DNA from: Phenylobacterium sp. Root700
Lineage (GTDB): Bacteria > Pseudomonadota > Alphaproteobacteria > Caulobacterales > Caulobacteraceae
Direction of reading: 5' to 3'
NCBI RefSeq assembly: GCF_001429025.1
Contig: NZ_LMHT01000031.1
Coordinates: forward strand, 105,160-169,159
DNA: 64,000 nucleotides
Shown: positions 36,628-44,569 of the stretch, piece after piece
Position numbering within the stretch: position 1 is the first letter of the stretch
Layout: the number at the start of each line of letters is the position of its first letter
The notes under the pieces: model-generated
Database searches by the model: none
Told to the model about the DNA's origin: nothing
The model's input: only the letters and a program-made list of their open reading frames with translations
Made by a program: the position numbers and the translations under genes

Positions 36628-37383
36628 CTATTTCGCAGTCCAGCCGCCGTCGATCACGATGTCGGTGCCCGTGATGAACCCGGCGAGGTCCGAGCAGAGG
36701 TAGCAGGCCAGCCCGCCGATCTCCTCGATCTTGCCCCAGCGGCCGACCGGCAGATTGGCCAGGAAGTCGGCGTTGGCCTTGGGATCGTTCATCACCGCGT
36801 GGTTCATCTCGGTGCCGAACGGGCCCGGGCTGATGCCGTTGACGGTGATCCCCTCGGCGGCCAGCTCCAGGGCCAGCGCCCGGGTGAAGCCCAGCAGCGC
36901 GGTCTTGGCCGACGAATAGGGCGTGCGGCCCGGCAGCGAGACGTGGCTGAGCATCGAGGTCATGTTGATGATGCGGCCGTAGCCCGTGCCCTTCATGCCG
37001 GGCGTGAAGGCGCGGCTGACCAGGAAGGTCGAGGTCAGGCTGGAGTCGAGCACGCTCTGGAACTCGGCCAGCGAGAGGTCGACCAGGTGCTTGCGGACAT
37101 TGGTGCCGGCGTTGTTGATCAGGATCTGGGCGGCGCCGAGCTGGCTCTCCACCTCCTGGGCGATCCGCGTGACGTCGGCTTCATTGGTGACGTCGCCCAT
37201 GAAGTAGGCGGCCTTGCCGCCGGCGGCGACCAGCTTGTCGCGAACCCCGGCCAGCTTGGCTTCGTCGCGGGCCACCAGGGCGAGCGTCGCGCCCGCCGCC
37301 GCCAGGGTCGTGGCCATAGCCTCGCCCAGACCACGGCTGCCGCCGGTGATCACCGCCACCTTGCCCGTAAGATCGATCTTCAT
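36628..37383 (-). CDS. SDR-family oxidoreductase, gluconate 5-dehydrogenase-like
   Basis: This 251-aa classical SDR has the cofactor loop TGGSRGLG, the NNAGTN motif, the MTSMLS serine and the YSSAK active site. The overall pattern, with the AEGITVNGISPGPFGTEMN loop, resembles gluconate 5-dehydrogenase and 2-keto-3-deoxy-gluconate dehydrogenases. ATG at 37383 was chosen; a GTG two codons upstream (37389) is possible, and neither has a strong ribosome-binding site. It is the second gene of the MFS operon. Either this protein or the SDR at 16139 could be the C4 dehydrogenase that feeds the hydrolase, while the other acts on the free sugar. Confidence 0.85.
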   Translation of the reverse strand: MKIDLTGKVAVITGGSRGLGEAMATTLAAAGATLALVARDEAKLAGVRDKLVAAGGKAAYFMGDVTNEADVTRIAQEVESQLGAAQILINNAGTNVRKHLVDLSLAEFQSVLDSSLTSTFLVSRAFTPGMKGTGYGRIINMTSMLSHVSLPGRTPYSSAKTALLGFTRALALELAAEGITVNGISPGPFGTEMNHAVMNDPKANADFLANLPVGRWGKIEEIGGLACYLCSDLAGFITGTDIVIDGGWTAK

Positions 37384-37451
37384 ACTCACTGTATCCGTTC
37401 TGGTTCGGCGCTGGGGCCGTAAGGAGTTGGTCGGGTTGGAGGGGCGCGGCC

Positions 37452-38732
37452 TCAGGCCTCGCCCACCGTGGCCCCCGCCTGACCGTCCGCCGCGTCGAGC
37501 GAGGCGTTGCGGCGGGCGATCTTTTCGGGATCAAGGAACAACCAGCAGGCCGCCGAGATGCAGGCCGCGCCGGTCATCACGTAGAGCAGGGCGTTCCAGT
37601 CGCCGGCGTGCCGCTGCAGGATGAACCCGCCCAGCACCGGAGCCACGAAGCCCGAGAAGTTGCCGAACATGTTCATCGTGGCCGCGACGGTGGCCGTGTA
37701 CTTGCGGCCGATTTCCACGCAGGTGTTCCACGAGATCGGCATGGTCAGGTCGCTGAAGAAGCTGGCGAAGGCCATGCAGATCATGGCCAGGGCCACATTC
37801 TCCATCTTGGTGACCGCGAACAGCAGCACCGCGGTGCTGGCGAAGCCCAGCAGGGCGACGAGCCGGCGCGGAATCTTGACCGGCAGCATGCCGCTGATCA
37901 GCGACCCGAAACCGCCGAACAGCAGCGGCAGGACCGAGTAGCCGGCGGCCTGCACGGTGGTCAGGCTCCAGGCTTCGCGCAGATAGGTCGGCAGCCAGGT
38001 GACGTAGAAGTACCAGACGAAGGAGAAGAAGAAGTACTGGGTGACCAGCAGGAAGACTTCCGGCTTGACGAACAGCTTGAGCCAGCTGCCGCCATGGCTG
38101 TCGCCGGCCAGTTGGCGCGCGCCTTCGAGCAGCTTCAGCTCCTCGGCGTTGACGCCCTTATGGTCGGCCGGATCGTCCTTGAACCAGCTGCGGAAGGCCA
38201 GCACCCAGACCACGCCGACGACGCCGAACACCACGAACGACCAACGCCAACCGAAGGCGCTGATGGCCAGCAAAGCCAGGGGAGGCGTCACCGCGCCGCC
38301 CCAGCGGGTGCAGGCCCACATGATGGCCTGGGCCTTGACCCGCTCGCCCTGCGGCAACCAGGTGCCGAGCATCTTGGTGAGGTTCGGGAAGGCGCCGGCC
38401 TCGCCCGCGCCGAACAGGAAGCGGATCACCCACAGCGAGGTGAGGCTCCAGGCCGCCCCGGTCAGGGCCGTGAAGGCCGACCACAGGATGACGATCTGGG
38501 TGAGCACCCGGCGGACGCCGAGCTTGTCGCCCAGCGCGCCCATCGGAATTTCGAACAGGGCGTAGGAGAGGCCGAAGGCCCCGAAGATCATCCCCATCTG
38601 CACCTTGGACAGGCCAAGATCCTCGGAAATCGGGCCGGCGGCCTGCGAGATGGCCACCCGCTGGATATAGGCGATGATGGCCAGGGTGAGGGCGAAGCCC
38701 ACCACCGTGTAGCGAGCGCGGGTCGGCCTCAT
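37452..38732 (-). CDS. MFS transporter, anion:cation symporter (hexuronate/aldonate) type
   Basis: This 426-aa permease has twelve hydrophobic segments and the MFS loop motif GALGDKLGVRRVL after helix 2. The N-terminal AYIQRVAISQAAGPISEDLGLSKVQMG block is typical of ACS-family carriers (ExuT, GudP, GarP), here indicated by the YIQR-x-x-I-S core. ACS members import sugar acids with protons. As the first gene of the leftward catabolic operon, behind the operator at 39028, it is well placed to take up an aldonate made in the periplasm. Aldonate import is inferred from family and context. Confidence 0.9.
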   Translation of the reverse strand: MRPTRARYTVVGFALTLAIIAYIQRVAISQAAGPISEDLGLSKVQMGMIFGAFGLSYALFEIPMGALGDKLGVRRVLTQIVILWSAFTALTGAAWSLTSLWVIRFLFGAGEAGAFPNLTKMLGTWLPQGERVKAQAIMWACTRWGGAVTPPLALLAISAFGWRWSFVVFGVVGVVWVLAFRSWFKDDPADHKGVNAEELKLLEGARQLAGDSHGGSWLKLFVKPEVFLLVTQYFFFSFVWYFYVTWLPTYLREAWSLTTVQAAGYSVLPLLFGGFGSLISGMLPVKIPRRLVALLGFASTAVLLFAVTKMENVALAMICMAFASFFSDLTMPISWNTCVEIGRKYTATVAATMNMFGNFSGFVAPVLGGFILQRHAGDWNALLYVMTGAACISAACWLFLDPEKIARRNASLDAADGQAGATVGEA

Positions 38733-39114
38733 CGGGTCGGCTCCATGTAATCGGGGCGCTTGGAAACAGCTTCCGAGGGGTGGCGGACGGCCACGTCAGG
38801 GTGTGGCGAAGCCGCCTCCTGCGCTCGAGCCGACCAGATCAATAATCCGCGCATTCTATCCCCCCGTATGGTGGCGCCTCATCGGGCTGGACGCCTCGTA
38901 AGCAGCCTATTTCTCTTGAAGTCTCCAAAACATCGCGCAGTTGAATTGGAGTCTGCTGGCACGCCGGGTTAGATTGGGCGAAAGTCGCTCAAGCGATTTC
39001 AATCCCGCTTTCCATCGGCGGCTCGATCTGTATACTAAATACGGATTGCCGAGTGTCAACGGGGCTGGGGTTCGCGGCCAGACTTTATCGACGCACGGAA
39101 CATGAGCACGGATA
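38733..39114. promoter_or_regulatory. Divergent control region between MFS operon and gntR-type gene
   Basis: This 382-bp gap contains no gene. It carries a CGCTTTCCATCG box (39006-39017), the operator at 39028-39037, and the block GTGTCAACGGGGC (39053-39065), whose complement gives a leftward TTGACA. All three are shared with the 15102 region at almost the same spacing. The left 270 bp, which would be transcribed as an MFS leader, show no clear structure. Confidence 0.72.
39028..39037. promoter_or_regulatory. GTATAC operator of MFS operon and GntR gene
   Basis: CTGTATACTA followed by AAATACGGAT overlaps a leftward -10-like TAGTAT placed 16 bp from the TTGACA at 39054-39059. It lies 78 bp before the GntR start, so autoregulation is likely. 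Confidence 0.78.
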
Positions 39115-39870
39115 ATGGACGGGAATTCGACCCTAAACGGCCCTGAGGCCCAGCGCCCCATCGCGACGCCGACGACGCTCAAAGCCCATGTTTTCAACAT
39201 GTTGCGCGAAGCGATCATCAGCGGCCGCTATAAACCGGGCGCGCGCCTCAACGAGAGCCAGCTGGCCCGCGAGTTCAACATCAGCCGGATTCCGATCCGC
39301 GAAGCGCTGATGCAGCTCCAGGAGCACGGCCTGGTGATGAACCACGAACGGCGCGGCATGTTCGTGACCGAGCTCACGGACGAAGACGTCCAAAGGATCA
39401 ACAGCCTGCGCGTCGTGCTGGAGGCCGAGGCGTTGAAACTCTGCCGCGCCAACATGACCAAGCAGAACGCCGCCAAGCTCACCAATCTGGTGGAGCAGAT
39501 GGAAGCCTGGGAGGACGGCGCGGAGATCGACGCGGCCGCCATCGACCTGGAGTTTCACCGCACCCTGTGGGCCCTGGCGGGCAACCCATATCTAACCAAG
39601 ACCCTGGACTCGCTCTCCACCGTTCTCTTCGCCCACACGGCGCTGGAACACGTGAGCAACGAGACCATCAAGTGGCGATTGAATCACCATCGCGGCCTGC
39701 TTGATGTGGTTTTGGGAAAATCGGACGTCTCACCAGAAGACGCTGTGATCAGCCACTTGAGGGTTTCCTATGACGAGCCGGAGAAATTCTCCAGCTACGC
39801 GGCCGAACAACCGGCAGGACCCGAAGCCGATGCGCCGCGCGCCAAGCGCAAGGCCGCCGGGGTCAAGTAG
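39115..39870 (+). CDS. GntR-family (FCD domain) transcriptional regulator
   Basis: This 251-aa regulator has a winged helix with ARLNESQLAREFNISRIPIREALMQL, reported here by its N-E-S-Q-L-A and I-R-E-A-L cores at about 46-65. An all-helical FCD ligand-binding domain follows. The FCD metal/ligand residues include the D-x-x-F-H motif in DLEFHRTLW and the histidines of LNHHRG. FadR-subfamily proteins bind short palindromes centred on GT-N(2)-AC, which fits the GTATAC operators. It is therefore the best candidate to control all seven sites, probably as a repressor released by a sugar acid. It is transcribed divergently from the main catabolic operon. The lysine-rich tail after the FCD domain is unusual but short. 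Confidence 0.93.
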   Translation: MDGNSTLNGPEAQRPIATPTTLKAHVFNMLREAIISGRYKPGARLNESQLAREFNISRIPIREALMQLQEHGLVMNHERRGMFVTELTDEDVQRINSLRVVLEAEALKLCRANMTKQNAAKLTNLVEQMEAWEDGAEIDAAAIDLEFHRTLWALAGNPYLTKTLDSLSTVLFAHTALEHVSNETIKWRLNHHRGLLDVVLGKSDVSPEDAVISHLRVSYDEPEKFSSYAAEQPAGPEADAPRAKRKAAGVK

Positions 39871-39908
39871 CAGATCGACCAGCGTCAGACGGAGAGACCC
39901 GAAGAACA

Positions 39909-39954
39909 GTTGGGCGAAACGCGGGGCCGCCCAGCGGCCCTCTAATCGCCCAAC
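39909..39954. other. Two-tier hairpin after the GntR gene
   Basis: Outer 9-bp arms (39909-39917 with 39946-39954) and inner 7-bp arms (39924-39930 with 39934-39940) are all perfect. No T-run follows. It may end the regulator transcript or protect the following cytochrome mRNA. Confidence 0.5.
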
Positions 39955-40028
39955 CCTGGATGAGCTCATCGTTCATCCGCGCTTCATTCGGGAACACTCA
40001 AGGTTCCTGCGTATTCAGGAGGATCCAA

Positions 40029-40409
40029 GTGTTTCGTATCTCGCCTCGCCATCTGCTCGCCCTGACCGCCCTCGTCGGGGGCGTCGCCGCCAGTTCGGGG
40101 GCGCTCGCCGCCCCGACGCCCGGCGAGACTCTGTTCCAGCAGCGCTGTTCGGTCTGCCATGCGATCGCGCCCGGCGCGACGAAGATGGGTCCGCCGCTGA
40201 AGGGCGTGGTCGGGCGCAAGTCCGGCACGGTCGCCGGCTACGCCTACAGCCCGGCGATGAAGGCTTCGGGCCTCACCTGGAACGCGGCCACCCTCGACAA
40301 GTACCTGACCAAGCCCGCGGCCGTGGTTCCCGGCACCAAGATGATGATCGGCCTGCCCGACGCGACCCAGCGGACGGCTGTGATCACCTACCTCACAACG
40401 GCAAAATAG
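40029..40409 (+). CDS. Class I cytochrome c
   Basis: This 126-aa periplasmic cytochrome has a signal peptide (residues 1-27 or so, ending GALAAP), the haem motif CSVCH and the distal Met ligand in GTKMM. The AYSPAMKASGLTW segment is typical of cytochrome c2-like and c550-like carriers. GTG at 40029 was chosen because AGGAGGA (40017-40023) lies five bases upstream; in-frame ATG codons further up would lose the signal peptide. It may accept electrons from the PQQ dehydrogenases and pass them to the oxidase. It precedes a gene of unknown function by 13 bp and shows no GTATAC operator of its own. Confidence 0.9.
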   Translation: MFRISPRHLLALTALVGGVAASSGALAAPTPGETLFQQRCSVCHAIAPGATKMGPPLKGVVGRKSGTVAGYAYSPAMKASGLTWNAATLDKYLTKPAAVVPGTKMMIGLPDATQRTAVITYLTTAK

Positions 40410-40422
40410 CACAGGCAGCAGC

Positions 40423-40962
40423 ATGAGCACCGCCGACCTCCTGCACGGCCATCGTCGCTCCGGCGCCATGGCCCCCCCGCTTCAATCGAAGCGCGGCGCG
40501 GCGGAGTCGGCGGCGCCCGACTATCATGCGCTGGGGACCTTCTCCGAGACCTGGGCGTTCCTGGAACTGTTCCTGGACCGCTGCGTCAGCGTCATCGATT
40601 TCGACCCTGATCGGGACGCGCGCGAACCATCCAGCCTGAAGGCCAAGCTCGACGCGCTCGACACCGCGGTGCGCCTGCCTTCGCCGCTCAAGGAATTGAC
40701 CGACGAGGTCACCACCCTGACCGCGGAGGTCCGCATCCTGGCCGGCAAGCGCCAGGCTGTTCTCCAGAACGTCGCCCGCGCCAGCCTCAACCGTCTGGGC
40801 ATGAACCTGTTCGCGATCCCCGGCGCCACGCTGGGCGCAGGCGCCGTCGGTTCGTCGTTCGGCGACGACGAGACCATCGAGGCGCTGCATCTGAGGACCT
40901 GCGACCTGGTCCGCCGCAGCGTCCTGCTAATCGGCGCCCTGCAGGCCCGCTGCGGGCGTTAG
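40423..40962 (+). CDS. Hypothetical protein
   Basis: I do not recognise this 179-aa protein. Its N-terminal 40 residues look disordered. Residues about 40-130 are predominantly helical with a charged heptad-like pattern (LKAKLDALDTAVRLPSPLKELTDEV, seen as repeated L-x-x-L spacings), and the C-terminus is a shorter amphipathic helix. There is no signal peptide or transmembrane segment. It follows the cytochrome c gene by 13 bp, so it is probably co-transcribed, and it converges on pyruvate carboxylase. Codon use looks like that of its neighbours. Confidence 0.6.
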   Translation: MSTADLLHGHRRSGAMAPPLQSKRGAAESAAPDYHALGTFSETWAFLELFLDRCVSVIDFDPDRDAREPSSLKAKLDALDTAVRLPSPLKELTDEVTTLTAEVRILAGKRQAVLQNVARASLNRLGMNLFAIPGATLGAGAVGSSFGDDETIEALHLRTCDLVRRSVLLIGALQARCGR

Positions 40963-40976
40963 GCGCTTAAGGACCT

Positions 40977-43900
40977 TCAGCCGATCTCGACGACCAGGTC
41001 CTTGGCGTCGACCATGTCGCCGGGCGCCACATGGATTTCCTTCACCACCCCGGCATGCGGGGCGTGGAGGTCGGTCTCCATCTTCATCGCCTCGATCGAC
41101 AGCAGAACGTCGCCGGCCTGCAAGGCCTGGCCCTTGCGCACCGCCACCAGAGACACAGCCCCCTGGAACGGCGCCGCCACCTGCCCGGCCAGCGTCTCGT
41201 CGGCCTTGCGCCGGGCCTTGGCCTGCTTGGCCGAGCGGTTGGGCGCGCGGACGCTGCGCGGCTGGCCGTTCAGTTCGAAGAACACCTGCACCTGGCCGTC
41301 GTCATGGGTGTCGCCGATGGTCAGCAGCCGGATCACCACGGTCTTGCCGCGCTCCAGGTCGACGGTGATCTCCTCGCCCGGGTTCATGCCGTAGAAGAAG
41401 ACGTCGGTGGGCAGGGCCGAGACCGGACCGTACTTGCGGCTCTGGACGCAGAACTCGGCGAAGACCTTGGGGTACATCAGGTAGGAGGCGAGCTCGCGGT
41501 CATCGAGTTGGCGACCGCAGCGCAAGGCCCCGGCCGTGCGTTCGGCGGCGAGATCGGCGGGCGCCAGCAACGAACCGGGCCGGGCCGAACCGGGCTTCTC
41601 GCCCTTCAGCGCCTTCTTCACCACCGCCGCCGGCCATCCGCCATGCGGCTGGCCTAGGTCGCCGCGCAGCATCTCCAGCACCGATTGCGGGAACGAGACA
41701 TCGCGCGCGGGATTGACCACGTCGGCCGGGGTCAGCCCCTGCGACACCATCATCAGCGCCATGTCGCCGACCACCTTGGAGGACGGCGTGACCTTCACGA
41801 TGTCGCCGAACATGTCGTTGGCGTCGCGATAGGCCTGGGCGACCTCGTGCCAGCGGGTTTCGAGGCCCAGCGCCCGGGCCTGCTCCTTCAGGTTGGTGAA
41901 CTGCCCGCCGGGCATCTCGTGCAGATAGACCTCCGAGGCTCCCGACTTCAGGTCGCTCTCGAAGGCGGCGTACTGGTGACGCACACCCTCCCAATAGAGG
42001 CTGAGCTTGCGGATGGCGTCGGGATCTAACCCCGTGTCGCGCTCGCCGCCGCGTAGCGCCTCGACCAGCGAGCCGAGGCAGGGCTGGGAGGTGGTGCCCG
42101 ACATCGGGTCCATGGCCGCGTCGAAGGCGTCGACCCCGGCCTCCACCGCCGCCAGCACGGTGGCCGATGCGATGCCGGAGGTGTCGTGGGTGTGCAGGTG
42201 GATGGGCAGCCCCACCTCCTGCTTCAGCGCCTTGACCAGCATCCGCGCCGCGCCGGGCTTCAGCAGCCCCGCCATGTCCTTGATCGCCAGGATATGACAG
42301 CCGGCCGCCTCAAGCTGCTTGGCCAGGTCGACATAATAGCCGAGCGGATATTTGGCCCGCGCCGGGTCGGTGATGTCGCCGGTGTAGCAGATCGCGCCCT
42401 CGGCCAGCTTGCCGGCCTCGCCCACGGCGTCGATGGCGACCCGCATGTTCTCGACCCAGTTGAAGCAGTCGAACACCCGGAACAGGTCGACGCCGGACTG
42501 CGCCGCCTGGCGCACGAAGAACTTCACCACATTGTCGGGATAGTTGGCGTAGCCGACCCCGTTCGCCCCGCGCAGCAGCATCTGCAGCAGCAGGTTGGGC
42601 GTGCGTTCGCGCAAGGCCGCCAGCCGCTCCCACGGGTCCTCGGTCAGGAACCGCATGGCCACGTCGAAGGTCGCCCCGCCCCAGCATTCCAGCGAGAACA
42701 GCTGCGGCATGCCCTTCGAATAGGCCCGGCCGGCCGCCACGATGTCGGCGGTGCGCATCCGCGTGGCCAGCAGCGACTGGTGGGCGTCGCGCATGGTGGT
42801 GTCGGTGACCAGCGCCCGTTGCTGAGCGGCCATCCAGCCGGCGAAGCCCTTGGGCCCCAGCCGGTCCAGCACCTGCTTGGTTCCCTCGTGAGCCGAGGGC
42901 TGGAAGATCGGCGTGGTCGGGCGCCGCGCGGCCGGGACCGGCAGGGCGCGGCCCTTGGTCTCCGGATGGCCGTTGACCGACACGTCGGCGATATAGGTCA
43001 GCAGCTTGGTCGCCCGGTCGCGGCGCGGCTTGACCTTCATCAGTTCGGGCGTGTCGTCGATGAAGCGAGTGGTGACCTCGCCGGCCTTGAACTTCGGATG
43101 GCTCAGCACCGCCTCCAGGAAGGCGAGGTTCGTCGCCACGCCGCGGATCCGGTATTCGCGCAGCGCCCGGTCCATCCGCGCCACAGTCTCTTCCGGCGTC
43201 GGCCCCCAGGCGGTCAGCTTCTCCAGCAGCGGATCGTAGAACGGCGTCACCACCGCGCCCGAATAGGCCGTGCCGCCGTCGACCCGGATGCCGAAGCCGA
43301 ACGCCCCGCGATAGGCGGTGATCCGGCCATAGTCCGGGATGAAGTTGTTCTCTGGATTCTCAGTGGTGATCCGGCATTGCAGGGCGTGGCCGTTCAGCCT
43401 GATGTCGCCCTGCGGCGGCACACCGGTCTCGGCGGTGACGCCCAGCCGGCCGCCCTCGGCGATGCGGATCTGCGCCTTGACGATATCGATGCCGGTCACG
43501 ACCTCGGTGACCGTGTGCTCGACCTGGATGCGCGGATTGACCTCGATGAAGTAGAAATGGCCGCTGTCGGCGTCGAGCAGGAACTCGACCGTGCCTGCGC
43601 CCACATAGTCGGTGGCCGCGCCGATCCGCAGCGCCGCGTCGCAGATCTCCTGGCGCTGGGCCTCTGACAGATAGAGCGCCGGGGACCGCTCGATGATCTT
43701 CTGGTGCCGGCGCTGGATCGAGCAGTCGCGCTCGAACAGATGGATCAGGTTCCCGTGGCTGTCGCCCAACAGCTGGACCTCGACGTGGCGCACCCGGCGG
43801 ACCAGCCGCTCCAGATAGACCTCGTCCTTGCCGAACGCGGCCATGGCCTCGCGCTTGCCCAGCGAGACGGCGTCCAACAACTGGTCCTCGCCCTCGATCG

Positions 43901-44417
43901 GCCGCATGCCGCGCCCGCCGCCGCCCCAGGACGCCTTCAGCATCACCGGATAGCCGACCTCGGCGGCCAGCCGCTTGATCTCCGCCGGGTCGTCGGGCAG
44001 CGGCCCGGTCGCCGGGGTCACCGGCACGCCGACCGAGACGGCCACATTGCGCGCCGACACCTTGTTGCCCAGCGTGCGCATGGTCTCGGGCTTGGGGCCG
44101 ATGAACAGGATGCCCGCCGCCGCGCAGGCCTCGGCCAGCTCCGGGCTCTCCGACAGCAGGCCATAGCCCGGATGGATGGCGTCGACCCCGGCGGCTGTCG
44201 CCACCCGCATGATCTCCTCGATGGAGAGATAGGCCTCGACCGCGCCCAGCCCGGCCCCGATCTGGAAGGCCTGGTCGGCCTTGAACCGATGCAGCGACAG
44301 CCGATCCTGCTCGGCGAACACCGCGACGGTGGCGATCCCCAGCTCAGTGGCGGCGCGGAAGACCCGGATGGCGATTTCGCCGCGGTTGGCGACGAGGAGG
44401 CTACGGATGGCGGTCAA
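40977..44417 (-). CDS. pyc: Pyruvate carboxylase
   Basis: It carboxylates pyruvate to oxaloacetate with ATP and bicarbonate, refilling the TCA cycle. The 1146-aa single-chain enzyme has the biotin carboxylase domain (LLVANRGEIAIRVFRA at the start, then GGGGRGM). The carboxyltransferase domain begins around DTTMRDAHQSLLATRMRT, and the C-terminal biotin carrier has K1112 in EAMKME. The start is a TTG at 44417; no ATG lies near, and the NRGEIA block must begin by residue 11. A perfect operator palindrome at 44484-44493 stands 67 bp upstream, which places this central-metabolism gene in the catabolic regulon and marks its right border. Confidence 0.96.
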   Translation of the reverse strand: MTAIRSLLVANRGEIAIRVFRAATELGIATVAVFAEQDRLSLHRFKADQAFQIGAGLGAVEAYLSIEEIMRVATAAGVDAIHPGYGLLSESPELAEACAAAGILFIGPKPETMRTLGNKVSARNVAVSVGVPVTPATGPLPDDPAEIKRLAAEVGYPVMLKASWGGGGRGMRPIEGEDQLLDAVSLGKREAMAAFGKDEVYLERLVRRVRHVEVQLLGDSHGNLIHLFERDCSIQRRHQKIIERSPALYLSEAQRQEICDAALRIGAATDYVGAGTVEFLLDADSGHFYFIEVNPRIQVEHTVTEVVTGIDIVKAQIRIAEGGRLGVTAETGVPPQGDIRLNGHALQCRITTENPENNFIPDYGRITAYRGAFGFGIRVDGGTAYSGAVVTPFYDPLLEKLTAWGPTPEETVARMDRALREYRIRGVATNLAFLEAVLSHPKFKAGEVTTRFIDDTPELMKVKPRRDRATKLLTYIADVSVNGHPETKGRALPVPAARRPTTPIFQPSAHEGTKQVLDRLGPKGFAGWMAAQQRALVTDTTMRDAHQSLLATRMRTADIVAAGRAYSKGMPQLFSLECWGGATFDVAMRFLTEDPWERLAALRERTPNLLLQMLLRGANGVGYANYPDNVVKFFVRQAAQSGVDLFRVFDCFNWVENMRVAIDAVGEAGKLAEGAICYTGDITDPARAKYPLGYYVDLAKQLEAAGCHILAIKDMAGLLKPGAARMLVKALKQEVGLPIHLHTHDTSGIASATVLAAVEAGVDAFDAAMDPMSGTTSQPCLGSLVEALRGGERDTGLDPDAIRKLSLYWEGVRHQYAAFESDLKSGASEVYLHEMPGGQFTNLKEQARALGLETRWHEVAQAYRDANDMFGDIVKVTPSSKVVGDMALMMVSQGLTPADVVNPARDVSFPQSVLEMLRGDLGQPHGGWPAAVVKKALKGEKPGSARPGSLLAPADLAAERTAGALRCGRQLDDRELASYLMYPKVFAEFCVQSRKYGPVSALPTDVFFYGMNPGEEITVDLERGKTVVIRLLTIGDTHDDGQVQVFFELNGQPRSVRAPNRSAKQAKARRKADETLAGQVAAPFQGAVSLVAVRKGQALQAGDVLLSIEAMKMETDLHAPHAGVVKEIHVAPGDMVDAKDLVVEIG

Positions 44418-44483
44418 TTGCGAACTCTATCAATAGGTCTGCCGCCGCTCGCGCTGCAGCGCAACACGGCCCAATATTGAATT

Positions 44484-44493
44484 CTGTATACAG
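44484..44493. promoter_or_regulatory. GTATAC operator upstream of pyruvate carboxylase
   Basis: A perfect CTGTATACAG palindrome lies in the 152-bp gap between coaBC and pyc. It is 67 bp from the pyc start, and because coaBC ends here, only pyc can be the target. Confidence 0.75.
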
Positions 44494-44569
44494 TTGATAG
44501 TCGAGCCGCAAGCAGGCTTTCGCCGCCGTTCGGGGAACGGCGGCGCTGGGTTCGGCGGTGGAAAGAGGC

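Noticed and set aside
33626-36703. Long open frame antisense to the dehydratase and TIM-barrel genes
   Set aside because: It spans two separate genes and their gap, with a low-complexity Gly/Arg/Val-rich product, as expected for an antisense shadow.
37387-37394. CTGTATCC-like sequence near the SDR start at 37383
   Set aside because: It has only one half of the operator and lacks the GTATAC centre, so it is not counted as a site.
10197-44493. Integrase, transposase or tRNA attachment site at the island borders
   Set aside because: I found no gene or repeat supporting a mobile element; the border claim rests only on gene order.
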